From Anaerolineales bacterium (GTDB lineage Bacteria; Chloroflexota; Anaerolineae; 4572-78; J111), in the NCBI GenBank assembly GCA_012032575.1, contig JAAUSP010000161.1, positions 1 to 13,465 of the forward strand: a stretch of DNA of 13,465 nt, in the 5' to 3' direction. Below, piece after piece: positions 5,589 through 12,924 of the stretch. The notes beneath the pieces are model-generated. The model was not told where the DNA came from. It was given only the letters and a program-made list of their open reading frames with translations, and searched no databases. How positions within the stretch are numbered: position 1 is the first letter of the stretch; every line of letters starts with the position of its first letter. Made by a program: the position numbers and the translations under genes.

Positions 5589-7247
5589 TTATCTGCTTCC
5601 CGTAGGCGCATCCCGATAAATGCGCACGCGCCGATACGGTTCGCGGCCCAGGCTGTGCGAGATCAGGTTGTTCTGCCGGGCCAACTCGTGCTGCTCACGG
5701 CGGATGTTGGCGCTTTGCGGCGACAGCTCGATGCTGCGTGTGCCGGACAGGACTTTGCGGATGGCATCCTGAGTCTCCCGCATCGCCACCGATGTCGGAT
5801 CAACATCCCGCTCGCTCAGCGAAAAAATATCGGCCAGGCACGACTCCATCTGGATGACGGTATTGGAGCGCAGCACATAAACCGGCCGGCCCATACGTTC
5901 GGCCTCGGTGATGGGCTGCGGATGCTTGCGATAGTAGCTTTTGAGGGTCATCAGGATGTCGGCATCTTCCAGGTCATCCACCAGCGTGACCGGCACCCGC
6001 AGCGTTCTGGCTGCCTGGCGCAGCCGGTTCTGGCCGATGCCGTAGGGAAAGATTTTGATCGGCTGCATGGATTTGGTATGCTCAAAATCAAGCATGCCGC
6101 TGGCAGCCATTTTGCCCCGAAAGTCGCCGTAATCCCCATTTTTGGATTTGGCGGTCGCCACGGCGTCGCGGCTCTCCCGGCTTTCGCGCCCTTCGCGGCT
6201 CTCCCGGCTTTCGCGGCCAGTCGTAGCAGCCGGTTGAGGCGGCGTTTCTATCTTTACTTCACCGGCGTCATCGCGATAGCGAGTCTCAGGCAGCAGCGGC
6301 TTTTGGCGTAGCAGCATGTCCACCGCGCGGGCCACATCGTGATGCACCGCAAACGTTTCCCGATCCTGTATTTCAACCAGCACATCAAAGGTGGGAGGGG
6401 CGCGCCGCTCCAGTACGGTTTTTTGGGTGCCGCGCCGCCGGGCTTCTTCATCGGAGAGAGTCACGCTGTCAATCCCGCCGACCAAATCCGACAAGGTTGG
6501 GTTGAGGAGCAGGTTTTCCAGGCTCTGGCCGTGGGCCGTGCCAACCAGTTGCACGCCACGCTCGCCAATAGTCCGGGCGGCTTCGGCTTCCAGTTGACGG
6601 CCAATCTCATCAATGATGATTACTTCGGGCATGTGGTTTTCCACAGCTTCAATCATCACCTCGTGCTGCAAACTGGGCCGGGCGACCTGCATACGCCGCG
6701 CCCGGCCAATGGCCGGATGGGGAATGTCGCCGTCGCCGGCAATTTCGTTTGACGTATCCACGATAACTACCCGCTTGGTTTCGGCCAGCACGCGGGCGGC
6801 TTCACGCAGGAGCGTCGTTTTGCCCACGCCGGGTCGCCCCAGCAGCAGTAAACTCTGGCCCGATTCCAGAATATCCTGGACCACATCCACCGTGCCAAAC
6901 ACCGCCCGGCCTACCCGGCAGGTCAGGCCGATCACCTTGCCCTGTCGGTTGAGAATGCCTGATATCCGGTGCAGGGTGCGTTCGATCCCGGCCCGGTTAT
7001 CGCCCATAAATTTGCCAATCCGTTCAGTAACAAAATCAATATCGTCCTGGGTGATTTCCCGGTCACTCAGGATAACTTCGCGGTCAGAAAATCGCGCTTC
7101 CGGCTGCCGGCCGAGGTCCATCACAATCTCGACCAGCTTTTCACCGTCGTTGGTGGCTTCCAGCGCTTCCTGGATATAAGAGGGCAAAACTCTTAACAAG
7201 GCTTCCAGGTCGTCAGTTATTTTCCTTTGTTGAGGTAAATTACTCAC
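5589..7247 (-). CDS. R3H domain-containing AAA ATPase (Ycf45 / SpoIIIAA-like)
   Basis: The 552-aa protein has an N-terminal helical region (1-110) and a RecA/AAA-type ATPase like chloroplast Ycf45 and sporulation protein SpoIIIAA: Walker [10 protein letters not shown] at 137-145, Walker B VIIIDEIG at 209-216, and the sensor-like GTAHG at 236-240. A low-complexity linker of Arg-Glu-Ser repeats follows (344-360). The conserved C-terminal segment [17 protein letters not shown] starts near 397. An R3H single-strand nucleic-acid-binding domain ends the protein (about 483-545, R516xxxH520). The role is probably nucleic-acid-linked, but the exact activity is unknown. The GTG at 7247 lies 15 nt from the only strong ribosome site, GGAGGT (7268-7263). 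An in-frame ATC at 7256 lies 6 nt from it, so the start may be non-standard. The gene lies between the GNAT gene and tmk. Confidence 0.9.
   Translation of the reverse strand: MSNLPQQRKITDDLEALLRVLPSYIQEALEATNDGEKLVEIVMDLGRQPEARFSDREVILSDREITQDDIDFVTERIGKFMGDNRAGIERTLHRISGILNRQGKVIGLTCRVGRAVFGTVDVVQDILESGQSLLLLGRPGVGKTTLLREAARVLAETKRVVIVDTSNEIAGDGDIPHPAIGRARRMQVARPSLQHEVMIEAVENHMPEVIIIDEIGRQLEAEAARTIGERGVQLVGTAHGQSLENLLLNPTLSDLVGGIDSVTLSDEEARRRGTQKTVLERRAPPTFDVLVEIQDRETFAVHHDVARAVDMLLRQKPLLPETRYRDDAGEVKIETPPQPAATTGRESRESREGRESRESRDAVATAKSKNGDYGDFRGKMAASGMLDFEHTKSMQPIKIFPYGIGQNRLRQAARTLRVPVTLVDDLEDADILMTLKSYYRKHPQPITEAERMGRPVYVLRSNTVIQMESCLADIFSLSERDVDPTSVAMRETQDAIRKVLSGTRSIELSPQSANIRREQHELARQNNLISHSLGREPYRRVRIYRDAPTGSR
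6166..6217 (-). repeat. 27-bp tandem duplication in the R3H/AAA linker
   Basis: A unit starting TCGCGGCTCTCCCGG (plus-strand reading) occurs at 6166 and again at 6193, a 27-bp period and therefore in frame. It encodes the repeated Arg-Glu-Ser/Gly-Arg-Glu linker at about residues 344-360. This type of repeat can change copy number without breaking the gene. Confidence 0.75.
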
Positions 7248-7286
7248 GGTTTCGATGGTTGTACCTCCACTATTAATATAAACTTG

Positions 7287-7400
7287 GTAACTACTCAGTC
7301 CTCATGTCATTTCGAGGCCGTAGGCCGAGAAATCTCTATCGCGTTGCATCGGCCTCGAAGATTTCTCCCTTCGGTCGAAATGACATGGCTGAGTAGTTAC
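7287..7400. repeat. MITE-like / REP-like palindromic element, copy 2 (114 bp)
   Basis: It has the same termini as 1583-1714: GTAACTACTCAG at 7287-7298 and CTGAGTAGTTAC at 7389-7400, with the first 32 bp and last 26 bp identical between copies. The centre is shorter and different. In the left arm copy 1 has GGCT-GAA-AGCC where copy 2 has GGCC-GTA-GGCC, a paired change that keeps a small hairpin. It sits between the GNAT and R3H/AAA genes, about 31-40 bp upstream of the latter's start, in the same orientation as copy 1 relative to priA. Confidence 0.82.
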
Positions 7401-7420
7401 GTTAGATGCTACCTGCGACC

Positions 7421-8494
7421 TTAAAAAATTAACGTCAATATTTGATGCTCAGAACGTGGGCCGGGTCGAGATTTTTGAGGAGAGGAGGTCTGCCCTAACT
7501 CGATGGGTGACATCACAGTGGTGGCCGCCCCCTCGGTTGGGGTCTGTTCCAGGGCCGGGATCAGGGCCGGCGTCGCTTTACGGATACGCACAGCCATATG
7601 TTTCACGACAAGAGTCTGACTGGTCAGCGGCTTGAAGCCCAGTTCGGGTAAAATAGGCCGCCACCCGGCCTCGAACTCGCGCAGGGCGAAGTAAACCGGG
7701 AGTTGCGGGTTCACGGCGGTTAAGCTGAGCGCAGCCTGCCCCAGCGCCTGGGCCTGATCGAGCGCATCGGGGTGGAGCAACGTCCGTACCCAGAAACCGC
7801 GTTTGCCGGAGCGAAGGTGCAGCGCCCCCAAAATTTCGCCATCCACTTCCCAGACATAACCTTCGCGGCGGCCTTGTTCGCCCCAGCGCCGTTGAGCCAA
7901 GGACCATTGGCCCTGGGCCAGCCCTTCGGCGTTTTGGACAGTGCGCGGGGCCAGGGTGGTATACAATTTTTGTAAACCCCAGCCATCGCTGGACTGCTGC
8001 GGGCGCAAATTCAGCCCGGTGGGATCAGCCGCCCGGCTGATCTCCGGATCGAGCTGGAAAATGTCTTCCTGGCCGTACTCCAAAAAACCGACATTTTTGA
8101 AAAGCTGCAACTCCTCGGTTTGTCCGGGCAAACGGGCATACAGCCGTAGACTACCTCGCTCGGCGGTTTTGATGCACAGGTGGGCCAGCAAACGTTGCCA
8201 GATGGCGTGGCTGCCATTGCCGGTGGTCAGCGCCGGAGCCATAAAAACCACATCCCGCTCTGGCCGCCCTGGTCGAGTACGCATTTGAGCCAACCCCAGG
8301 CTCGTACCGTGCTCATCTTGTTGGTCAAGGATGAAGGTTGAAGGACCTGCGTGGGGCGCAAGGATGCTATCCAATAGCACCGAGCGCAAGGGGGAGCGGG
8401 GATGCGTCAACTGCTCTTCAATGTCCAGAGGCGTCCCCACCCGCTGAAGGCGCGCCACAAGCCGTGAGTCGCGCAAATGAAACGCTTTTATCAA
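7421..8494 (-). CDS. GNAT-like N-acetyltransferase family protein
   Basis: The 357-aa protein looks like a tandem GNAT fold. The first half has a hydrophobic beta strand (VVFMAPAL), then GNGSHAIWQRLLAHL (about 93-107), a degenerate form of the acetyl-CoA-binding loop and helix, and LFKNVGFLEYGQEDIF, the typical end of a GNAT domain. The second half repeats the pattern more weakly (YVWEVDGEILGALHLRSG, then PELGFKPL). The last 50 residues are Pro/Thr/Ser-rich and probably disordered. The substrate is unknown and the acetyl-CoA motif is weak, so catalytic activity is uncertain. The start is a TTG at 8494: an in-frame TAA lies two codons upstream and no better start is nearby. It lacks a clear ribosome site. 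A promoter at 8585-8613 gives a leader of about 84 nt. Confidence 0.7.
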   Translation of the reverse strand: MIKAFHLRDSRLVARLQRVGTPLDIEEQLTHPRSPLRSVLLDSILAPHAGPSTFILDQQDEHGTSLGLAQMRTRPGRPERDVVFMAPALTTGNGSHAIWQRLLAHLCIKTAERGSLRLYARLPGQTEELQLFKNVGFLEYGQEDIFQLDPEISRAADPTGLNLRPQQSSDGWGLQKLYTTLAPRTVQNAEGLAQGQWSLAQRRWGEQGRREGYVWEVDGEILGALHLRSGKRGFWVRTLLHPDALDQAQALGQAALSLTAVNPQLPVYFALREFEAGWRPILPELGFKPLTSQTLVVKHMAVRIRKATPALIPALEQTPTEGAATTVMSPIELGQTSSPQKSRPGPRSEHQILTLIF

Positions 8495-8584
8495 CGTTTA
8501 GTCTCGATTAGCAAATTTGCAAAATCTCAATTAGCGTCAAACACTTGGCCCACTATGGGCTACAAATCTGGGCTAATCACTATA

Positions 8585-8613
8585 ATTGTACCTTAGACAT
8601 GTTCGGTTTGCAA
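8585..8613 (-). promoter_or_regulatory. Sigma-70-type promoter for the GNAT gene
   Basis: On the minus strand, TTGCAA (8613-8608) and TACAAT (8590-8585) are separated by 17 bp, matching consensus at 4/6 and 5/6. The -35 lies within the inverted repeat 8596-8644, which could serve a regulator. It was found by eye and is untested. Confidence 0.5.
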
Positions 8614-8707
8614 GTAAAATTTTTTTAACACCCGAACAAATGTCAATTTGCTGCTAAGCTATGTAAAATAGGCGTTACACAGTTGAAGCGTTTTGTCTAA
8701 AAACTAC

Positions 8708-8771
8708 CCGCAGATTTCACGGATTACACAGAAAGAAGTAAAGAATTTTGTCAAATCTGGGCAATCTGTGG
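8708..8771. repeat. CAGATT-type inverted repeat, copy B
   Basis: The left arm, beginning CCGCAGATTTCACGGATT (8708-8725), is matched by the reverse complement of the right arm, beginning CCACAGATTGCCCAGATT (8771-8754). It is built from the same word family as 2644-2701 but has a longer, purine-rich loop and more mismatches. It belongs to the same dispersed family, probably an older or decayed copy. Confidence 0.65.
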
Positions 8772-8858
8772 TTAAAATTTTTACCCTGCGTAACTCATAT
8801 TAAAAAGCGAATAGCCGGATAAAAAGCGGGTTAGCCATTTACCAACTCAAAAAGCCCC

Positions 8859-9872
8859 CTATTTTTCGGGTATTTTATTGATTTGGCGTAACTTCGCCAG
8901 TCGTTCTTCGGCCTGGGTACGATTGATCTGTAGCGCGTACAGCCCCCCGAAGCTTTCAATAATGAACGAGGCGGAAACGGTGCCGTATAGGGCTGCTTGC
9001 AGGGGGTCGCCGGTTTCCAGATAGCCGACCGCAAAGCCGCCGCAGAAGGAGTCACCCGCGCCCGTCAGATCATCTACCTGGGCCGGGTACGGTGTGATTT
9101 GATGGAAGGTATCATGCTGGCGGTCATACAGCACAGCGCCGTGGTCGCCCTGTTTGATGACTACAATTTTGGGGCCACGTTGGGCAATCTGGCGGCAGAA
9201 AATGTCAACTTCATAGGCAGGCATCAGGCTTTCGGCTTCGGCTTCGCTGGGCATAAAGGCATCGGCCCGGCGGAGAAGGTGCAGCAAGTCGGGATCATCA
9301 AAGTTGCCGTTGAGGAAATAGGGCAGAATATCCACGGAGACAAAAATATCGGGCCGGTCTTGCAGGGCTTCAATCCAGGCCAGCGTTGTTTCCAGGCGCA
9401 TGGGTGAGAGGTGGATCGAAGCGACACTGTTCCATAACGAGGCCGCTAATTCTTGGGGCAAGGGCGAGTTGCGGAGGTGAACCCGCCGGGCAGCCGCGCT
9501 GTAGGCCGCCCCTTCTTCAGCCGTCAGCGGCGTGCTGCTGAAAGGGCTGGGCGTCAAGAGAACAACTTCGGTGTTGCGGGAGAAGTAGCGCCGATAGCCG
9601 CTCAACTCGTAAATGGTCCAGGCACGCAGGGTTTCTTCATCTTTCTGGATCAGCCCGGAGGTGTCAATGGCGCTCTGGTCGAGCCGGGCGGTGTATTCCG
9701 GCGGCCAGTCATAGCCGACCACGGCGGTAATCCCCACCTGATTCGACCAAATATTGGCTCCGACAGCCGCGTAAAGCGCATTGCCCCCCGGATCGGCCAT
9801 GCTGGTGCGCCCGTTGGCATAGACGGTGTCGTTTAAGGCCAATGAGCCAACGCAAAGATGTTTTGCTCCCAA
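8859..9872 (-). CDS. PfkB-family carbohydrate (or nucleoside) kinase
   Basis: This is a ribokinase-fold ATP-dependent kinase. The N-terminal signature ADPGGNALYAAVGANIW binds the sugar. The C-terminal signature DDLTGAGDSFCGGF carries the anion hole GAGD with the catalytic Asp. Between them are VSVDILPYFLNG and the nucleotide-side strand KIVVIKQGDHGAVLY. The substrate cannot be assigned. I place the start at the TTG at 9872 (337 aa): GGGAGAGG lies just upstream, and a promoter whose -10 is 9898-9893 would start transcription near 9886. An in-frame ATG at 9902 would add ten residues, but it overlaps the -10 and lacks a ribosome site. The gene is single, bounded upstream by the terminator 9936-9971 and downstream by a long non-coding stretch. 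Confidence 0.9.
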   Translation of the reverse strand: MGAKHLCVGSLALNDTVYANGRTSMADPGGNALYAAVGANIWSNQVGITAVVGYDWPPEYTARLDQSAIDTSGLIQKDEETLRAWTIYELSGYRRYFSRNTEVVLLTPSPFSSTPLTAEEGAAYSAAARRVHLRNSPLPQELAASLWNSVASIHLSPMRLETTLAWIEALQDRPDIFVSVDILPYFLNGNFDDPDLLHLLRRADAFMPSEAEAESLMPAYEVDIFCRQIAQRGPKIVVIKQGDHGAVLYDRQHDTFHQITPYPAQVDDLTGAGDSFCGGFAVGYLETGDPLQAALYGTVSASFIIESFGGLYALQINRTQAEERLAKLRQINKIPEK

Positions 9873-9892
9873 GATACCCTCTCCCGGATTGC

Positions 9893-9921
9893 AGGATAAC
9901 ATAAGCCGGATGCTCTGTCAA
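9893..9921 (-). promoter_or_regulatory. Sigma-70-type promoter for the PfkB-family gene
   Basis: On the minus strand a perfect TTGACA (9921-9916) and TATCCT (9898-9893) are separated by 17 bp. The predicted start near 9886 leaves a leader of about 14 nt that begins almost at the ribosome site, which decides between the two possible start codons. Confidence 0.65.
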
Positions 9922-9935
9922 TGGGACAGACATAT

Positions 9936-9971
9936 AACAAAAAGCCGCCCCGTGATGGGCCGGCTTTTGTT
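9936..9971 (-). terminator. Rho-independent terminator after the small FHA gene
   Basis: On the minus strand a GC-rich stem, GCCGGCCC and its near-complement GGGGCGGC around an ATCA loop, is followed by TTTTTGTT. The arms extend with flanking A and T runs, so it could also work on the plus strand. It lies 27 nt past the FHA stop and isolates pfkB from upstream transcription. Confidence 0.88.
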
Positions 9972-9997
9972 CCAAATGAACGAGAAATTAAGGGCGG

Positions 9998-10588
9998 TCA
10001 AGCCAGATTGTAGTAAATCTCCAGGGTCTGTCTGAATACTTCAATTCCGGTGGCATCTCTGAATGAAGTCGGGTCGAGTAAAGCCCAGCCGGCTACAGCC
10101 AGCAAGCTGCAAATACAAAGTAATAACAAACAGCCACAGCCATACAGGAGATATTGGGTGGATTTATTGTTGCGAGCCGCCGGTACTCCGGGTGACGGAG
10201 CGTAGGCCGGAGCTTGTTGAGGCGGAGCCTGGTAATAGGTCGGCCCCATCTCAGCCCCGGATAACTGAAAGACCAGCGCCGTTTGACCAATGCCAATACT
10301 GTCGCCCGGATTAAGACCCAGGGGCATGGTAATTTGCATTCCGTTGACAAAGGTGCCGTTGGTGCTGCCCATATCCTCGATAACGTAGCGACCCCCCTGC
10401 CAACTCACCCGGGCATGACGACGCGAAGATTCGGGGTCTTGCAGAACAATATCCAGCCCTTCTTCCCGCCCCATGATTACCTGGCTGCCGGAGATGACAA
10501 AGCTCATCCCTGCCTGGGTTCCCTGGCGCACAACCAGGGTGGCCGTTGGCCGGCCCTGCCCCATCATCGTTGGCTCGTTGTCGTACAT
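9998..10588 (-). CDS. Membrane-anchored FHA domain protein
   Basis: FHA domains bind phosphothreonine peptides and usually work with Ser/Thr protein kinases. In this 196-aa protein the FHA domain covers about 17-110, with the binding-loop residues visible: GRE (40-42), SSRRH (54-58) and GSTNGTFVNG (74-83). A Pro/Ala/Tyr/Gln-rich linker follows (117-138), then one membrane helix (about 146-170) with four cysteines in ten residues (C151, C153, C158, C160). The tail is about 25 residues. The FHA part should face the cytoplasm. The ATG at 10588 has AGGAGG 11 nt upstream, a slightly long spacing. It has its own promoter, follows a larger FHA gene, and ends at a strong terminator. Confidence 0.93.
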   Translation of the reverse strand: MYDNEPTMMGQGRPTATLVVRQGTQAGMSFVISGSQVIMGREEGLDIVLQDPESSRRHARVSWQGGRYVIEDMGSTNGTFVNGMQITMPLGLNPGDSIGIGQTALVFQLSGAEMGPTYYQAPPQQAPAYAPSPGVPAARNNKSTQYLLYGCGCLLLLCICSLLAVAGWALLDPTSFRDATGIEVFRQTLEIYYNLA

Positions 10589-10669
10589 TGTCGTGCGGTC
10601 CTCCTGGTCGAAATACCGGAAAGTTTTTGGTCTCTACTGCTTTTTAAAATGGAACGGTAGAGCCGGACT

Positions 10670-10708
10670 ATATTAGCAAAGAAACCGGAAGATTGTCAAT
10701 TTTTCCGG
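10670..10708 (-). promoter_or_regulatory. Promoter of the small FHA gene with an inverted repeat over the -35
   Basis: On the minus strand a perfect TTGACA (10699-10694) and TAATAT (10675-10670) are 18 bp apart. CCGGAA and TTCCGG (10708-10703 and 10690-10685) flank the -35 symmetrically, which is a suitable layout for a repressor or activator site. The same repeat followed by TTTCTTT could act as a weak terminator for the larger FHA gene, whose stop is 8 nt upstream. Confidence 0.55.
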
Positions 10709-10715
10709 CAGCCAC

Positions 10716-12629
10716 TTATTGCCATGTGACCCATTCAACATCTACATCATCATCGCGGCCGTCGGGAAACCAGAGTTTACCTAACCTTCCCTGACCGGTT
10801 CGATAGCAAATTGAGCGTCCTTCAATGAGGGCATTACCTGAGTCAGCCGGGTCGTCACTGCCATCAATAAAGTCATAAGCCCCAAAAGAAGCGTTTTCGC
10901 AATCGCTTTTTGATAGATTTCTTAACTCACTCAAATCTCGCATGGGGGCCAATTGAGTCCCATTTCTGGCTCTAAAGTACCGTTCCTCATCATCAACTTC
11001 CCACCTGAAATCGTTGCCGCCATCATCCACATCAATCGCATCCTCATCTGATAGCTCAGCCGAACCGGCCGCGACAATGGGATTATTTACCTCTACCCGG
11101 ATTTCTTCTCGGTACTCAGAACCATCCAGCCTGATTACCCGGAAATCGTAGGTTTTTGAATCTTTGGGGCAATCGGTCATATTGGCCGAACCGCCTACGC
11201 CCTGGTCCTCAAAGTAAACTTCACGCACCCCGCTGGTATTCCAGGTAATATTGACACACTCACCCCCTTCGATATTGGTGGGTGAAACATTAAAGTCAAT
11301 GGTGGTCGGTTGGCCGGTGGGAGTTGGGGTGAAGGTAGGCGTTCCTGTGGGGGTAAGGGTAGGTGGAATGGTGGTAATGGTGGGGGTATTGGTGGGTGGC
11401 ACAACGGTTGCCGTCGGGGTGGGCGTGCCGGTGGGCGTGGGCGGAGCCTGGGCCACGGCGACATTGTCCACATTGGCTGTGGTTGAAAAAGCCGGATCCG
11501 CGGCCACCCAGCCGACCCCATCGGCAGCCGGGCTGAAGCGGACCTGCCACCACTGCCGGGTTTCATCACGGCCAATAATTTCAACGGTCACTCCGGCGGG
11601 CAGGAGGCCCAGCAGATCATATTGAATGCCCGGCCCGGACCGCACATTGAGATCAGTTTTGGTGGTCAGCGAAGGTTGGGCCGGTACGGTTGGGGTGGGC
11701 GTCTCGGCGGGCAGTGTAGGCGTTGGCGTCTCCTCGCCGGTGGTCTCGCCGGCAGCGTTTACCATGACCGTCGTGGGGGCGCTGACCTGCCCCTGCGAAT
11801 TGAACGCTTTCACTTCCAGAGTGTAGGTTCCCGGCGCGGGCGGCGTCCACTGAAAAGAAGCGGTCAGGGTCGGCTGGCCTTGCTCAACAGGGCTGACAGC
11901 ATCGGCGGTTTTGACGCTGCTGACCCACAGTTCCATCCGTTTGACCCCGCTCGGGTCCGATGCAGTGGCCTGAACTGTTACCGGCACATTGATTTGCACC
12001 TGACTGTTGGCCGTAGGCGCGGTGATGACCACGGTGGGAATACCGGCCACCGTTGAACCTCGATCCTGGGTTAAAAAGTAAGCCGTTACCCCGGCGATGA
12101 TGACAACCACCAGAATCAAGGCAATAATTCCGCCGACCACCAGCATATTAAAACCGGATGACTCGGCGGGCGGTGGCGTTGAGGTCGGCCGGGGCGAAGG
12201 GGGGCTGCTCACACGCGGCGGGACTGGCGGCGAGGAAGTAAGGGGCGGTGGATAAGTCCGCTTATCCATCGAAATCTGAGTGACCCCAATGGTGGTTGGG
12301 GCAGCAAACCCTTTGACCCCAAAAACCGATGAGCCGATGCTGATGATATCGGCCGGCTGCAAAACCTGCTGCCCCACCACCGGCTTGCCGTTGACCAGCG
12401 TGCCGTTGGTGCTGCCCAAATCTTCAATAATAACTTCGTCGTCCTGGCGAATCAGGCGGGCGTGATTGCGGGAGACCTGGGTATCGTCTAAAACAATATC
12501 ATTTTCGTTACCCCGGCCAAAGGTGAGCGCATTTCCTGAAATCGGAAACCCTTTGCCCGCCAACGGTCCGGCATGAACAACCAGTTGCAGTTGCCCCGGA
12601 CCCGGATTATAGGCTGATGGATGACTCAT
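10716..12629 (-). CDS. FHA domain transmembrane protein with Ig-like and SH3b extracytoplasmic domains
   Basis: This 637-aa protein is modular. The cytoplasmic FHA domain (about 13-108) has FGRG (37-40), SRNHAR (53-58) and GSTNGTLVNG (72-81). A Pro/Ser linker (127-155) leads to one membrane helix (161-187). An Ig/cadherin-like module (about 198-292; VVITAPT to VMVN) and a Thr/Pro linker follow. A bacterial SH3 domain (SH3b, 322-382; LNVRSGPG, WWQVRF, GVGWV) and a longer Thr/Pro linker (395-442) come next. A second beta module (443-515) has C458 and C487 placed for a disulfide, and an Asp-rich terminal module (516-637) has C577 and C608 and ends in WVTWQ. I infer that it links phosphothreonine signalling inside to wall or surface contact outside. 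The ATG at 12629 has GGGGGAG upstream. No kinase is in the window. Confidence 0.92.
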   Translation of the reverse strand: MSHPSAYNPGPGQLQLVVHAGPLAGKGFPISGNALTFGRGNENDIVLDDTQVSRNHARLIRQDDEVIIEDLGSTNGTLVNGKPVVGQQVLQPADIISIGSSVFGVKGFAAPTTIGVTQISMDKRTYPPPLTSSPPVPPRVSSPPSPRPTSTPPPAESSGFNMLVVGGIIALILVVVIIAGVTAYFLTQDRGSTVAGIPTVVITAPTANSQVQINVPVTVQATASDPSGVKRMELWVSSVKTADAVSPVEQGQPTLTASFQWTPPAPGTYTLEVKAFNSQGQVSAPTTVMVNAAGETTGEETPTPTLPAETPTPTVPAQPSLTTKTDLNVRSGPGIQYDLLGLLPAGVTVEIIGRDETRQWWQVRFSPAADGVGWVAADPAFSTTANVDNVAVAQAPPTPTGTPTPTATVVPPTNTPTITTIPPTLTPTGTPTFTPTPTGQPTTIDFNVSPTNIEGGECVNITWNTSGVREVYFEDQGVGGSANMTDCPKDSKTYDFRVIRLDGSEYREEIRVEVNNPIVAAGSAELSDEDAIDVDDGGNDFRWEVDDEERYFRARNGTQLAPMRDLSELRNLSKSDCENASFGAYDFIDGSDDPADSGNALIEGRSICYRTGQGRLGKLWFPDGRDDDVDVEWVTWQ

Positions 12630-12662
12630 AAAAAGGACTCCCCCGATTGATGTGCATGACTT

Positions 12663-12691
12663 ATGATAATCCTATTTGATTGTAAACTCAA
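12663..12691 (-). promoter_or_regulatory. Sigma-70-type promoter for the large FHA gene
   Basis: On the minus strand, TTGAGT (12691-12686) and TATCAT (12668-12663) are separated by 17 bp, matching at 4/6 and 5/6. The predicted leader is about 27 nt and holds the GGGGGAG ribosome site. It diverges from the plus-strand promoter at 12763. Confidence 0.5.
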
Positions 12692-12762
12692 GTTATCGGA
12701 TTGCTTGTTGTATGGGATTGTATACTCGCCAGCGGTCAAAACCTTCACTATTTTCTGTCAAG

Positions 12763-12791
12763 TTGAATTTGCCGAAAAAGTGTGTTACAGT
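12763..12791 (+). promoter_or_regulatory. Possible promoter for the plus-strand unknown gene
   Basis: TTGAAT (12763-12768) and TACAGT (12786-12791) are 17 bp apart, each 4/6 to consensus. The leader would be about 125 nt. This is weaker support than for the other promoters listed. Confidence 0.35.
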
Positions 12792-12924
12792 AAGGTTATG
12801 TTAAAACTGTAGCAGTTGCAAAACGCAAACGTGTTACGTCTTGTGTGTTCCGTTTGTTCTGGGCAAGACGCCAGACGAATATTGAACAGGTATCTTCTCA
12901 GTGCTGTTACCCAGGAGGCGCACC

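Larger units (their letters stand above)
8495..8858. other. Gene-free stretch upstream of the GNAT gene
   Basis: These 364 bases hold no coding region on either strand. From right to left they contain two imperfect direct repeats of AAAAAGCG...TAGCC (8802 and 8821), a CAGATT-type inverted repeat (8708-8771), an AT-rich segment with an inverted repeat around the GNAT promoter (8596-8644), a small hairpin GCCCA-CTA-TGGGC (8548-8560) and the perfect palindrome GCAAATTTGC (8511-8520). The last two would be in the GNAT leader RNA. No clear pfkB terminator was found. Confidence 0.6.

Noticed and set aside
5655..7196. Long plus-strand open frames opposite the R3H/AAA ATPase gene
   Set aside because: They mirror a gene with clear Walker, R3H and linker motifs, lack ribosome sites and have compositions typical of antisense frames in GC-rich coding DNA.
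8596..8644. LexA (SOS) box near the GNAT promoter
   Set aside because: The arms are GTTCGG...CCGAAC with a 25-nt gap, the reverse arrangement and far wider than a LexA site.
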